A stretch of 64,000 bases of DNA, from assembly GCA_028671895.1 (NCBI GenBank), contig CM053809.1:4323501-4387500 (forward strand), read 5' to 3'. Of the stretch, positions 55,358-64,000 are shown piece after piece. The notes under the pieces were generated by a model. The model was not told the DNA's origin and searched no databases. It worked only from the letters and a program-made list of their open reading frames with translations. The stretch's first letter is position 1. Each line of letters starts with the position of its first letter. This DNA comes from Oenanthe sinensis. Its lineage: Eukaryota > Streptophyta > Magnoliopsida > Apiales > Apiaceae. The translations under genes were made by a program, and so were the position numbers.

Positions 55358-58033
55358 TTAAAATCTCGATTTCTTGCGCTCCTCTTCTTCACGAGCTTTC
55401 TTCTTGGCTGCCTTTTCTTTCTTCATGAACTCAGGGTTGCAGACTTCATCCATTCTTTTCTTGAGAAGATTAAGTCCTTCTGCTTCCACATGATTTCTGA
55501 TCTTATAATCTTGAAACAACCTCAACCACCTCTCAACCATGCTACGAGTGGTAAGCTTCGTGGGAATGTCTTCAAACCTCAGCTTAGTTACTTTGTCAGG
55601 ATACCCCTTTTCCCCTTTCTTCCTTATGACCAGCTGCTTAGAGTATCCAATGACAATAGCGATGGTGCATTGCTGTAGCCTCTGAATATCAAGCTGTTGT
55701 CTTCTCTTACAGAAGTTCTCAAACGTGACCCTTAGATAGTCCTGATCAAACTCATCAACATCATCCATCTCATCAATCAATTCCCTTATGATACACAGTG
55801 TTTCGTGACTGTGTTCTGCAAAGATGTCGTACTTGAGCTCAATGACGGTTTCCACCTGATGCTTGTCTGTATAGATCAGCAGGTCATTCTCATTCTCAAC
55901 TTTGCTTTTGACAAGCTTGACGTTTGCACCAACCACTGCATCAGCTTCCTCCCTTATTTCTCCTTCTTCAGGAATGTCTAATCTTAGATCTCCGTATCTC
56001 TGCACATGCTCCTTTATTGCCTCTTCTTGCTGCTCGAATGCATAGTCTTCAGGCTCTTTCTTAACCACTGGTAGTTTGGCTTCAGGCAACTTGTATCTAA
56101 CATCTTGCCTTCTTATCAACTTCTCCAAGTCCTTAGCCACCAGCTTCTTTTCCTTTGTTAGAAAACCCTTTGTGAGGACTAGCTTTGCAACTGCCTTTAG
56201 TACATTTTCGCTCGGGGTCAGTTTCGAGTCATGTAGATTTACGATCCTCAAGACCTTGTCATGGACGTATCTGATTTGATAGGGATTTAGAATAATGTCA
56301 ACCCCTCTGTCTTCAGCCATCTTCAATAGTTTCTCTTTAAACAGCACTCTAGTCTTGACAGAGGTGTCTATCTTGTGAGCATATTCTACCAGTTCACTAG
56401 CACCCCTTGCATGGAAGAATGCTTCATCAACCATACACGGCTCGATTCTTGTTATGGGTGCCCAAGTAATCATCAGACTCCATGCTTTCTCCTTGAATAT
56501 AACTTGAACAGAGGTGCATCCTTGTCTTATACAGTTTAGATAGTTCAGAAGCCCAGGGTTTAGATTTTCTAGCTTGTGGAGAAGGAAACTCAATCTTTCT
56601 GAGTCAGGAGCATAGGCTCTTGGTCCAGCTAAGGCTTCTCTAGCCTTGTCCCACTCGGGACCTTCCCTCCTTATGTCAGCCTGGACCTTAGGATCTGTGA
56701 TCTTTTTCATTTCATACTCATGCTGAGTTTTCTGAGCCGCTCTCTTCTCCTTTGCCATTAGTTCCTTTTCCACTATTCCTTGAAGCACTTCTTCATTCAC
56801 TCTTTTTCTGGCTTCCCTAAAAATCTCTTCTTGCATCTCCGCTTCTTTCGCTACTTCATCAATTTCTTCTTCCGGCACATGCTCGTCAGCAACCGAGTGG
56901 TCTCCTGCATCACCTGCAACTCCTGCGCCAGATCCGCCAGGATTTAGACCTCTTTCTTGTTCCCACTCTCTTGCCCGTTGCTCGAGTCTTGACCTCCTTG
57001 CCACTAAGGCTTCTACATCCATCTCATCCTCATCAGAATCTTCAATAAAGTCTCCCATAAATACATCGACGCGAGGTGTTTCTTTCTCAGCTCCTGCTTC
57101 TTCAACTACCATCTTCTGCTTGCCTTTGTCTTTAAGAGCCGGTTGAGCCTCCTCCACCTTTTCACCAGATTTGTTTGCGGACTCGATCACCGGACCCTTA
57201 CTAATCAGCTTTTTCAGACCCTGATCCTCCTTCTCCCCCTTAGGTGGGTTATCCTCATCAGGAGCATCATCATCATTTTTATCGTCACCACCACCGCCGG
57301 TTGAAGGACCAGGTCCAGCCCTGTTACGTCCAAAGACAGCATCAAGTAGTTCATTCAGCTTCGACCAGACCTGAGACATGCCATGAGTGACATCATCGAC
57401 TGACCGCCCAACCTCCACTTGTACCAATCCAAGATTGTTTATCTTGTCAATCATTTGATTTTGGACGGCAATCAGGTTCTCCATGAACTGTGCTCCAACC
57501 TCCAATCTTCCAGAGTGAGAAGAGACAGCAGCAGTAACACCAGCAACTCCAGCCTCCAAAGCCTCCACCTTCTTCACTAGATCCTGCAATTTAGGGGACG
57601 GTGTTTGGCTTGGGTTAAACTGTTTACTCTCGTCGGGTTCTGTTTCACTCAAGATCCCTAAAGAGAAGGGATCTACTCTCCCTGTCTCGCTCTCGTGTTT
57701 AGAGCCTAACAGAACTAGAGCCTCATCTACTAGTCGCTGAGGACTAGTGGTGAGTTGGTCGGCGATATCGGTCAGTGAGACTGAACCTTTAAACGCTGTG
57801 TCTACGTTAGGAGATGGCATTATGACCATGTCATCCCCTTGTTCACCAAGAACCTTTTCTGGTTCGCTGGGCTGTTCTGGAGGCGTAGACCCACCAGTCA
57901 CCAGATGTCGTTGCTCTGCGAGCAACTTGTTTTCTGATTTAGATGAGGAAGAGTCATCCGTACTGGATTCGACAGACTCTTCCACATATACACTTCCTGA
58001 GATTCTAGCATCAGAAGAGCTAGTCTCAGTTTG
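55358..58033 (-). CDS. Large ORF of SIRE-like element, part after the in-frame UGA (891 codons)
   Basis: Open from 58033, directly after the UGA that ends the 494-aa ORF and in the same frame. The first AUG is over 60 codons in, and the nearest candidate start is a GTG at 57985, so independent initiation at the left edge is unlikely. The sequence is acidic and Ser/Pro-rich at first, then has a coiled-coil or basic region (EKELMAKEKRAAQKTQHEYE), a folded middle (LNYLNCIRQGCTSVQVIFKE) and a Lys-rich end (KKKAREEEERKKSRF). No retroviral enzyme, zinc finger or clear membrane segment was seen. It sits where SIRE/Maximus elements keep their extra, sometimes env-like, ORF. Function unknown. Confidence 0.7.
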   Translation of the reverse strand, partial: QTETSSSDARISGSVYVEESVESSTDDSSSSKSENKLLAEQRHLVTGGSTPPEQPSEPEKVLGEQGDDMVIMPSPNVDTAFKGSVSLTDIADQLTTSPQRLVDEALVLLGSKHESETGRVDPFSLGILSETEPDESKQFNPSQTPSPKLQDLVKKVEALEAGVAGVTAAVSSHSGRLEVGAQFMENLIAVQNQMIDKINNLGLVQVEVGRSVDDVTHGMSQVWSKLNELLDAVFGRNRAGPGPSTGGGGDDKNDDDAPDEDNPPKGEKEDQGLKKLISKGPVIESANKSGEKVEEAQPALKDKGKQKMVVEEAGAEKETPRVDVFMGDFIEDSDEDEMDVEALVARRSRLEQRAREWEQERGLNPGGSGAGVAGDAGDHSVADEHVPEEEIDEVAKEAEMQEEIFREARKRVNEEVLQGIVEKELMAKEKRAAQKTQHEYEMKKITDPKVQADIRREGPEWDKAREALAGPRAYAPDSERLSFLLHKLENLNPGLLNYLNCIRQGCTSVQVIFKEKAWSLMITWAPITRIEPCMVDEAFFHARGASELVEYAHKIDTSVKTRVLFKEKLLKMAEDRGVDIILNPYQIRYVHDKVLRIVNLHDSKLTPSENVLKAVAKLVLTKGFLTKEKKLVAKDLEKLIRRQDVRYKLPEAKLPVVKKEPEDYAFEQQEEAIKEHVQRYGDLRLDIPEEGEIREEADAVVGANVKLVKSKVENENDLLIYTDKHQVETVIELKYDIFAEHSHETLCIIRELIDEMDDVDEFDQDYLRVTFENFCKRRQQLDIQRLQQCTIAIVIGYSKQLVIRKKGEKGYPDKVTKLRFEDIPTKLTTRSMVERWLRLFQDYKIRNHVEAEGLNLLKKRMDEVCNPEFMKKEKAAKKKAREEEERKKSRF

Positions 58034-59518
58034 TCATTCCCCTTCCGAGAAATTTCTCAAAGAGCCCTGAGCGGACAACTCAGGGGAGGTAGGGCCAGCT
58101 CCTATTGGCTGTTGAGCTGGACCCCCTCCTTGACTCTCACCAACATGCCTAGGCAAGTGCGAATGTGTTGGAATATTTAGGAGAGGTGAGCCACCAGCGT
58201 GAGGTGTGGTGGCTGTGAGAGGTGAACTATCCCTAACAGGTTTCGCAGTTGCCACTGGGATAGAATCCATCTTTAGCTTCTTTGAGAGTGGCAGAGCTGC
58301 TGATTTTACTACTCTCTCAACTCCTACACTCCCTCCACTCGATTCACTCGACTTAGATGGGCTTGCCTTCCTTTTATCACCAGTTTTAGGGCTGGCTGAA
58401 TGTTTACGAACAGAAGGGCTTGCAGCCTGGGATAGAGCCTGGGGGTTATCAGGCCCACGGCTGTAGAAAACAGGGGTTGGTTGAATTGAAATTTGATCAA
58501 GATCAGCAAGAATAGGTACCTGACTCAGAGGATCTTCATCCTTGTCAGCTCCAGCTTCTGCAACATTTGCTTCAGCCATTTCAACATCCATACCTGCTTC
58601 TCCCAAATTTCCAGACACTTGATCTCCACCAGCAGCTTCGTTGCCACTACCTTCCGCTTCTACTGCGGTAAACTGAGAAGCATGCCTCCTAGCATATTCA
58701 TCTTGCAGATCCTGGAAGTACGGAGTCAGGCGCAACTCAAAAAGTCTGGACTTTTGCTGGGTTTCCATGGTGGAGATACTCTTTAAGGTCATATCAAAAC
58801 ATGCCATCCTTTCAGAGCCTTGAAATATTCTTCTGTGCTCCTCTGAAAGAACGTCATCCAGAACCATCTGAAGAAATCTTGGCATCCAACATTTGACTGG
58901 TCCATCTTCCGGATTCCGAGATGCATTCTTTTCCAGTGCCCACCTCTCAAGCAACTGAATCAACAGATGTTTGCCCACATTCACTCTTCTGTTATTTGCC
59001 ACTCCATATAGAATTACTCGACAGCTGTTGTTCATTGGCCTGTAGTCTTTGTCCTTTGGGAACATGCAGCGTTGAATGGCCTGAACTACATAATCCCACT
59101 CAGTTGGTAACATACCTGTGTGAACCTTTGTTACCTTGATAGGACCCGTGGGAGGACGACAACCTATCTCGGTGAATAATTGCAACATTTCTTCCATAGT
59201 GGGTTCCGGAGCAAAATTTTCTGAAGGAAGCCCAAGAATCTCATTGAACTTCTGCAGACTGACCTCATATTTTGCACCACTGATAGTGAAGGATAAGCCT
59301 GTTGGATTTGCTTTACCACCCTGAATCTCTAATGTTGAGTAAGCAGCTTGAAGGGCTTCAACATTCAGGATGGGAGAGGTGGTTAAGGCATGACTTATTA
59401 TGGATGTGTTGTTGAGGGACTCAATCCAGAACTGGTAGTGAATGAATCTACCGGTTGCTCGATCAGCAGAGAGATTAACAAAGTTGGTTTTGGGAATTGT
59501 GAAATTTGGGTTGGCCAT
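58034..59518 (-). CDS. Large ORF of SIRE-like element, N-terminal part (494 aa)
   Basis: ATG at 59518, TGA at 58036-58034. The first 260 residues look folded (FIHYQFWIESLNNTSIISHA, SLQKFNEILGLPSENFAPEP, RVNVGKHLLIQLLERWALEK). The KFNEILGLP phrase and overall plan resemble the putative plant transposon protein domain found in plant retroelement ORFs; that similarity is from memory. The rest is Ala/Gly/Ser/Pro-rich and disordered, with a basic patch (KTGDKRKASPSKSSESSGG). It lacks all pol and gag motifs. The frame continues after the single stop for 891 codons, so the original product was probably about 1,386 codons. Confidence 0.75.
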   Translation of the reverse strand: MANPNFTIPKTNFVNLSADRATGRFIHYQFWIESLNNTSIISHALTTSPILNVEALQAAYSTLEIQGGKANPTGLSFTISGAKYEVSLQKFNEILGLPSENFAPEPTMEEMLQLFTEIGCRPPTGPIKVTKVHTGMLPTEWDYVVQAIQRCMFPKDKDYRPMNNSCRVILYGVANNRRVNVGKHLLIQLLERWALEKNASRNPEDGPVKCWMPRFLQMVLDDVLSEEHRRIFQGSERMACFDMTLKSISTMETQQKSRLFELRLTPYFQDLQDEYARRHASQFTAVEAEGSGNEAAGGDQVSGNLGEAGMDVEMAEANVAEAGADKDEDPLSQVPILADLDQISIQPTPVFYSRGPDNPQALSQAASPSVRKHSASPKTGDKRKASPSKSSESSGGSVGVERVVKSAALPLSKKLKMDSIPVATAKPVRDSSPLTATTPHAGGSPLLNIPTHSHLPRHVGESQGGGPAQQPIGAGPTSPELSAQGSLRNFSEGE

Positions 59519-60497
59519 TTAATATTTGTGTTTGAGAAGAGAAATGTTTTGTAAAGATTTTGCAATGAAAATTTTAGAGAACAAGTTCTAAATTTAAACA
59601 CACAAAAAAAACGTACACGAACTCCACTAATTACCCACGTAATAAAACTCCCCACTAATGACCACTTAACTCCCCACTAATGATCGCTTAACTCCCACTA
59701 ATGATTGACGGTTTAGCTTTAGGAAATTAAAGTGAACAGTCATTTTGTTTTGAAAAATGCGAGTATCTCGGAAAAATACAAAACAGGGCGGTTACTTGGT
59801 ACTTTATGGATTGATCAGAACACACACAACTATGCCACTTGAGAACAAAAAAATGAAAAACAAAATTTTGGCAGAGTTTTGTTTTACTGATTAATGTTTT
59901 CAAGTAACAGTTAGTGATTTTTGTTTAAGAAAATCACAAGAAAAACTTGGTGTTATGGCAAGGAAGAGGATGCTGTGAATGTATGTATATGCGTGTGTAT
60001 TTGCTTCAGCTTTTTGAACTAGTGAGAGAGAGAAGGTTAATAGAAATAATGAACAGACTATATAATGCTATATTATATACTTGCACGCCTAAAAAGAAAG
60101 TAACTGAAGAGACAAGTCACATCTCGATCTCGAGATCCACATCTCGATCTTCATCTCAAAGTCGATCTTGATGTCGATCTAGATCCGCATCTTGATCTAC
60201 ATCTTGATGTCGATCTCGATGTCGATCTCAATCCGCATCTCGATCTACATCTCGATGTCGATCTCGATGTGGATAGATCGAGATGTACCTTAACAGTTTT
60301 TAAGCAATTTTTGCAAGTCAATCTCGATCTCGATCCAGAACCAGATCGAGATTTGCCTTTGAAACTTACAATTTTGAAATGACAGGGAATTTAGCAATTA
60401 AACCATGCATTACAAAATTAAGTCTAGCATTAAATCCTATCACATTATTAGACATTAATCATATGGATACACAGATCATCATAAGATTAATGTCATG
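59519..60497 (-). other. Noncoding leader upstream of the large ORF
   Basis: Holds no pol sequence, no primer-binding site and no match to the LTR at 53693. A CCCACTAATGA phrase recurs three times at about 59645-59705. The right part carries a hexamer array. The break at 60497 is where the next LTR-like sequence begins. Confidence 0.5.
60118..60352. repeat. TCTCGAT(G/C) hexamer array in internal region
   Basis: ATCTCGATCTCGAGATCC, then many GATGTCGATCTCGATGTCGAT-type variants. It is related in motif, but not in flanks, to the array in the 3' LTR. Confidence 0.9.
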
Positions 60498-63400
60498 TGT
60501 AACGATCGAGGTAATTAAATCTATTTGAATAATATGGAGTATATGATTTATGTGTTTTAATGTGTTAAGATATGATATGTGGTCATTTGTTATGTCCAGT
60601 TGACTGCCCGTTTGACTGTATTATGCTTAAGTGTTTTAATCAAGTGATTAATTGATTTTTCATGCTTAATTGAGTAACTGTTTGATTTTTATAAAATTAT
60701 TGGTGTGTCCAATAATTAAGAAATTTTATATGTAGTTCCTATGTGATTTTAGAGACTTTCTAAAAATGGTGATGTATTTAATTCTAGTCTAAGTGATTTT
60801 ATATAAATCTTTCATTCCTGTTTTATTCTAGAGATATTACTCTTCTAAATTCCATATTTAATTATTGGAATGTCCAAAAATCATGAAATCTTTTCCAAAA
60901 TGTTTCTTAAATATTTTGAGACTTTTGAAAAATAAAAGTTTATTTTATTCGAGCCCAATTGTATTTTTAAAGATTTTTTTTACTCTTATTTTCTATTGCT
61001 GTGCTAAAACTTCAGAGATTTTTATTTAATTATTTATTCATCATAAAAATATTTCAAAAATATGGGGAAGCTTCTAAATTCATGATCTTAATTTTAAAAA
61101 TATAAAACTTATTTTTATAACCATATTTCTCCAAAATTCGATTTATTAATTGAGTAATTCCAGAAAAACAGCAAGGTGAATTTACCAGTTTGCCCCTAGC
61201 TTTATAAAACACCACCCACCGCCCACTTCTTCTTCTTTGCCCTGTATTATTGACATCAGGTCATTTCCTTGTGCTCTCTATTACCTCTTGCTGCGATTTC
61301 TTCCTTTTGTTGCTATATTAAGTGGTAATCGTGGTAGTTTCGCTACCAACCCAGTAATCTTGGTTGTAGTCTTCATTGCTAGCTTCGAATGCATGTATAT
61401 ATATGGTACCGTGTATGTGTATGTATTTAGAGTTGCATGCAAGCCTTGTTAAGTGATAAATCTTTGTTCCTAACCCTCGACTATGCCTTAGATTGTGTTA
61501 AAAAGATTAATCGGGGCTGGTGTAGAGAAACCGGAGCAAATTCCGGCACTCCACCGGAACCGAGTCACCAACGATGAACTCGGTGAGTTAGTGACCACGG
61601 CGATGATGTATCTTGAGCCCTTGTATAATTTTAGTACTAGTTGTAGCTGTTTTGATTGCTGCATGCTATAGCCTCGATTGGTGTTGTGATTTCCGAGTTA
61701 TATAAGGATTTTCCGGTGATGGCTTCGTGTTTTGGTTCGGGAAATGAGCTATGGTTTTAATTAATAAGTAAAGATGTAATTGTGCAGCTTGGGTTGTAAT
61801 TTAATTATATTGCATGTAAAATTATAGCTCGTTTTCCATTTTTTTTTCCGATTTGATTGGTAATTTTCCGGCGAGGACTTGATTTTTTTCCAAGTATGTA
61901 TGCATGTTTTCCGGCTAGTAGTAATGTGCCTTAAGCTTAATTTGGAAGATATCAAGTTAGTGGAGCTACATTTATTGGAATAAATTGTATTAAGGTTAAA
62001 TTCTATTTTTTTAATGAAATTGCGAATATATAATAATTATGCATATAATTATATTCGAAAATAAAATTTTATGATTATAATATGAGGTTTGATGTTATGT
62101 AATAATTGCTTGAGTACTTGGGATTGTTGCATATGTGGACTAATTATGCTTGAATTAAGATTTATGGATTAATTTCAAATGTGATGAGTTTTGTTGAGTC
62201 GAAGTTAACTATATATATATAAGCTAGTACATGGATTGCAAGTTAGTCTGGAAATTGATAGTTTTCGTGATTTATTCGAATACTATTTGTGCATATTTAC
62301 TTGCCTAGTTAAAGTGGTTTGGGATTGATTATGTATGATTGAATGATTGTTTGGGTCGGTTGTATTCCGACGGATAGCTCCAATTACAGAGGAAGTGCTG
62401 CCAAATTTTCTAAAAACTAAAATGATTTTGTAAAACATTATTGGCACACCACTTCTGTATAGGAATGACTATCAGTCAGGAATATTGTAGATGATCTAAT
62501 TGTCTATGTGATACTCGTTTGCCAGTGTAGAAGTGATTTTAGTAGAATATGTCTATAGTGGATGATATATGTGTTTAAGGGTTGCATTATCGAAAGGGTA
62601 GAATAGTTAGACGTTAAAGAGGACGTCGAGAGTTTATAAGATTCTGAAAATAGTATTATTTTTGTGTAGCTACGAAGGATATTGAGGTGAAGGACAAAGG
62701 AAAGGCTAAAGTAGAGAGTTAGTGTCTAGTGTAGGCGATCTACCTGTTCCACAGCTGTAGCATTCCTTGTTTGAGGCAAGTAACTACTGCCTAATCTCTT
62801 TCAACTTAAATACTGTTTTATAAACTACTTTATGACCCTGCAACTATAATACCTTGTTTCAACTGTTTTAAACTATATCATGTCCTACTTTAATTGCTTT
62901 ATTTAAACTGCAACCTTATGTCAGATTCAATTTCACTTTAAACTTTTCAATCCCTGAACTGTTATCTACAACTTATAAACTAGTCTTAAAAATCTTAAAC
63001 CAGTGACATTGAACTGTGACTTAAGCTGTTACCATTTTCCTTAACTACGTTTCCTTAAACTTTAATTCTGAACTTACCATTTTACTATTGCCTAACTACT
63101 GTCATGAATAAATGCCTTGCAACTGTTTTCAAAACACTTTACTATCCTGTGAATTGACCTTGCAACCTAACTTTACAACTTAGCTTGGTTTTGAATTCCC
63201 AATTCATGATTCCAGCTTACCTTACTATAACAGAAACTTGTTTTGAGAATTATCCTGGAATAAATTTTACCTCTGTTCAATGATATTAAAAATGGATTTA
63301 AATATGGAATCCGACTTTCAAGAAGTCTTTTTCATCAAATGATTTGGTAACTTTAAAAAGAAAGGTTTTGGTTATTATAGGAATTCCGATCAAAATGGTT

Positions 63401-64000
63401 TCTGCGGATTCCTATAGGTTGGAGGCGTAAGAGGCCGAGTGACGCCGGTCCAGCACTTTTTATGTGTAGACTATAATGAGATAGTCAATGGCTATAATGA
63501 GATAGCCCAAGGCCAATGGCAATAAGTGCCTTTATGAGTACTCCTTATGTCCAGAGGGACTTTAGTCCGTTATGGGGACTTTACGTGGCTGATCACCCGT
63601 ATTGTCTGGCGTTGTGAGAAAACTTCAACCAAAATGATTGTTTTAAACAGAAAAGGTCCTAATGAGAGGACAGTTTTATAAATGATTTGAAAAGTAAAGG
63701 TCCTAATGAAAGGACAATTTTATAAATGATTTTAAAAGCAAGGTCCTAATGAGAGGACAGTTTTAAAAATGTTTTGAAAGAATCAGTCCTAATGAAAGGA
63801 CAGTTTTATACAAATGGACTTTGAAATGATTAGTAATGAATAATGAAATGCCTTGTTATAACCTGTCATACAGCTTCAATTATCAGACGTATCTTGGGTT
63901 GACCTTGTTTCAATTGTTATACATTATTTCCTGTTATCCAGCTAACCCTGCAGATTACTTTTATACTTACACCTGGTTATTACTTTCCAGCTTCTTGTTT
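60498..64000. mobile_element. LTR-retroelement-like noncoding DNA, incomplete
   Basis: TGTAACGATCGAGG at 60498 could be an LTR start, ending the SIRE-like leader. A TATAAAA box lies at about 61201, with a CACCACCCACCGCCC tract after it. The stretch 62770-63240 is noncoding and rich in AACT phrases. It shares a 35-bp segment with the LTR at 12417 and has its own tandem repeat. No protein domain is present. The assignment to a gypsy LTR is inference. Confidence 0.35.
63654..63830. repeat. 43-bp tandem repeat, four units
   Basis: TCCTAATGA(G/A)AGGACA recurs at 63657, 63701, 63744 and 63787, periods 44, 43 and 43. Each is followed by TTTTATAAATGATTTGAAAAG-like sequence. Confidence 0.93.

Noticed and set aside
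57985..57987. Independent start of the 875-aa ORF
   Set aside because: The codon is GTG in a plant context, the frame is open back to the UGA at 58034, and no AUG lies nearby; the ORF is better seen as the continuation of the 494-aa ORF.
59519..60497. 5' LTR paired with the LTR at 53693-54895
   Set aside because: Only the TCTCGA hexamers are shared; ends, flanks and primer site are absent, so no LTR can be supported.
61237..61452. 71-aa hydrophobic ORF
   Set aside because: Looks like a membrane peptide but has no family similarity and lies in LTR-like DNA; chance ORF.

Overview
This is a repeat-dense, AT-rich plant nuclear window, almost certainly from a eudicot with a large genome. Every coding signal is either a plant transposable element (Ty1/copia, Ty3/gypsy, CACTA, a Harbinger-type MITE), an endogenous pararetrovirus-like remnant, a captured plant gene fragment, or the one host gene I can defend. 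The species cannot be fixed from the sequence; an asterid is a guess only. HOST GENE: a two-exon sphingoid-base C4-hydroxylase (SBH) lies on the minus strand. Exon 1 is 44195-43974 and exon 2 is 31900-31343. Clean GT/AG sites and phase-0 joining give 259 aa with all three histidine boxes. The exons are separated by a 12,073-bp intron holding a 1.9 kb + 1.9 kb nearly perfect palindrome of pararetrovirus-like ORFs, each outer end abutting a (TA)n tract, and a 4.66-kb gypsy element with a TATTA target-site duplication. LAYOUT, left to right: 1-2166, 3' end and LTR of a plus-strand copia. 2167-6824, decayed CACTA transposase genes. 6815-9172, gag, primer site and 5' LTR of a minus-strand copia. 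9420-9790, an end-like fragment of a CACTA element. 11351-17827, a gypsy-type LTR with a 67-bp minisatellite, split by an intact-ended 4,145-bp Pack-CACTA element (12535-16679, TSD AAG) that carries pieces of plastid glucose-6-phosphate isomerase, a PLC-like phosphodiesterase and a third gene. 17828-about 23400, a minus-strand SIRE/Maximus-like copia. 23938-29789, a deleted gypsy element (TSD CATCC) whose gag is split by a 3.2-kb solo LTR swollen by about 26 copies of an 82-bp repeat. 31343-44195, the SBH gene. 45775-46262, a Harbinger-type MITE (TSD TTA). 46293-47558, a Tat-like gypsy start. 47559-53692, an Angela-like copia cut by a SIRE-like element (53693-60497) whose 3' part carries a 1,386-codon reading frame broken only by one UGA. 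60498-64000, further LTR-like noncoding DNA with a 43-bp tandem repeat. HOW IT FITS TOGETHER: the right half reads as a chain of successive insertions (Tat gypsy, then Angela copia, then SIRE-like copia, then probably another element). The left half is older and more scrambled. The best candidates for something new are the intronic palindrome, the three-gene Pack-CACTA, the UGA-interrupted large ORF, and the LTR expanded by an internal minisatellite.
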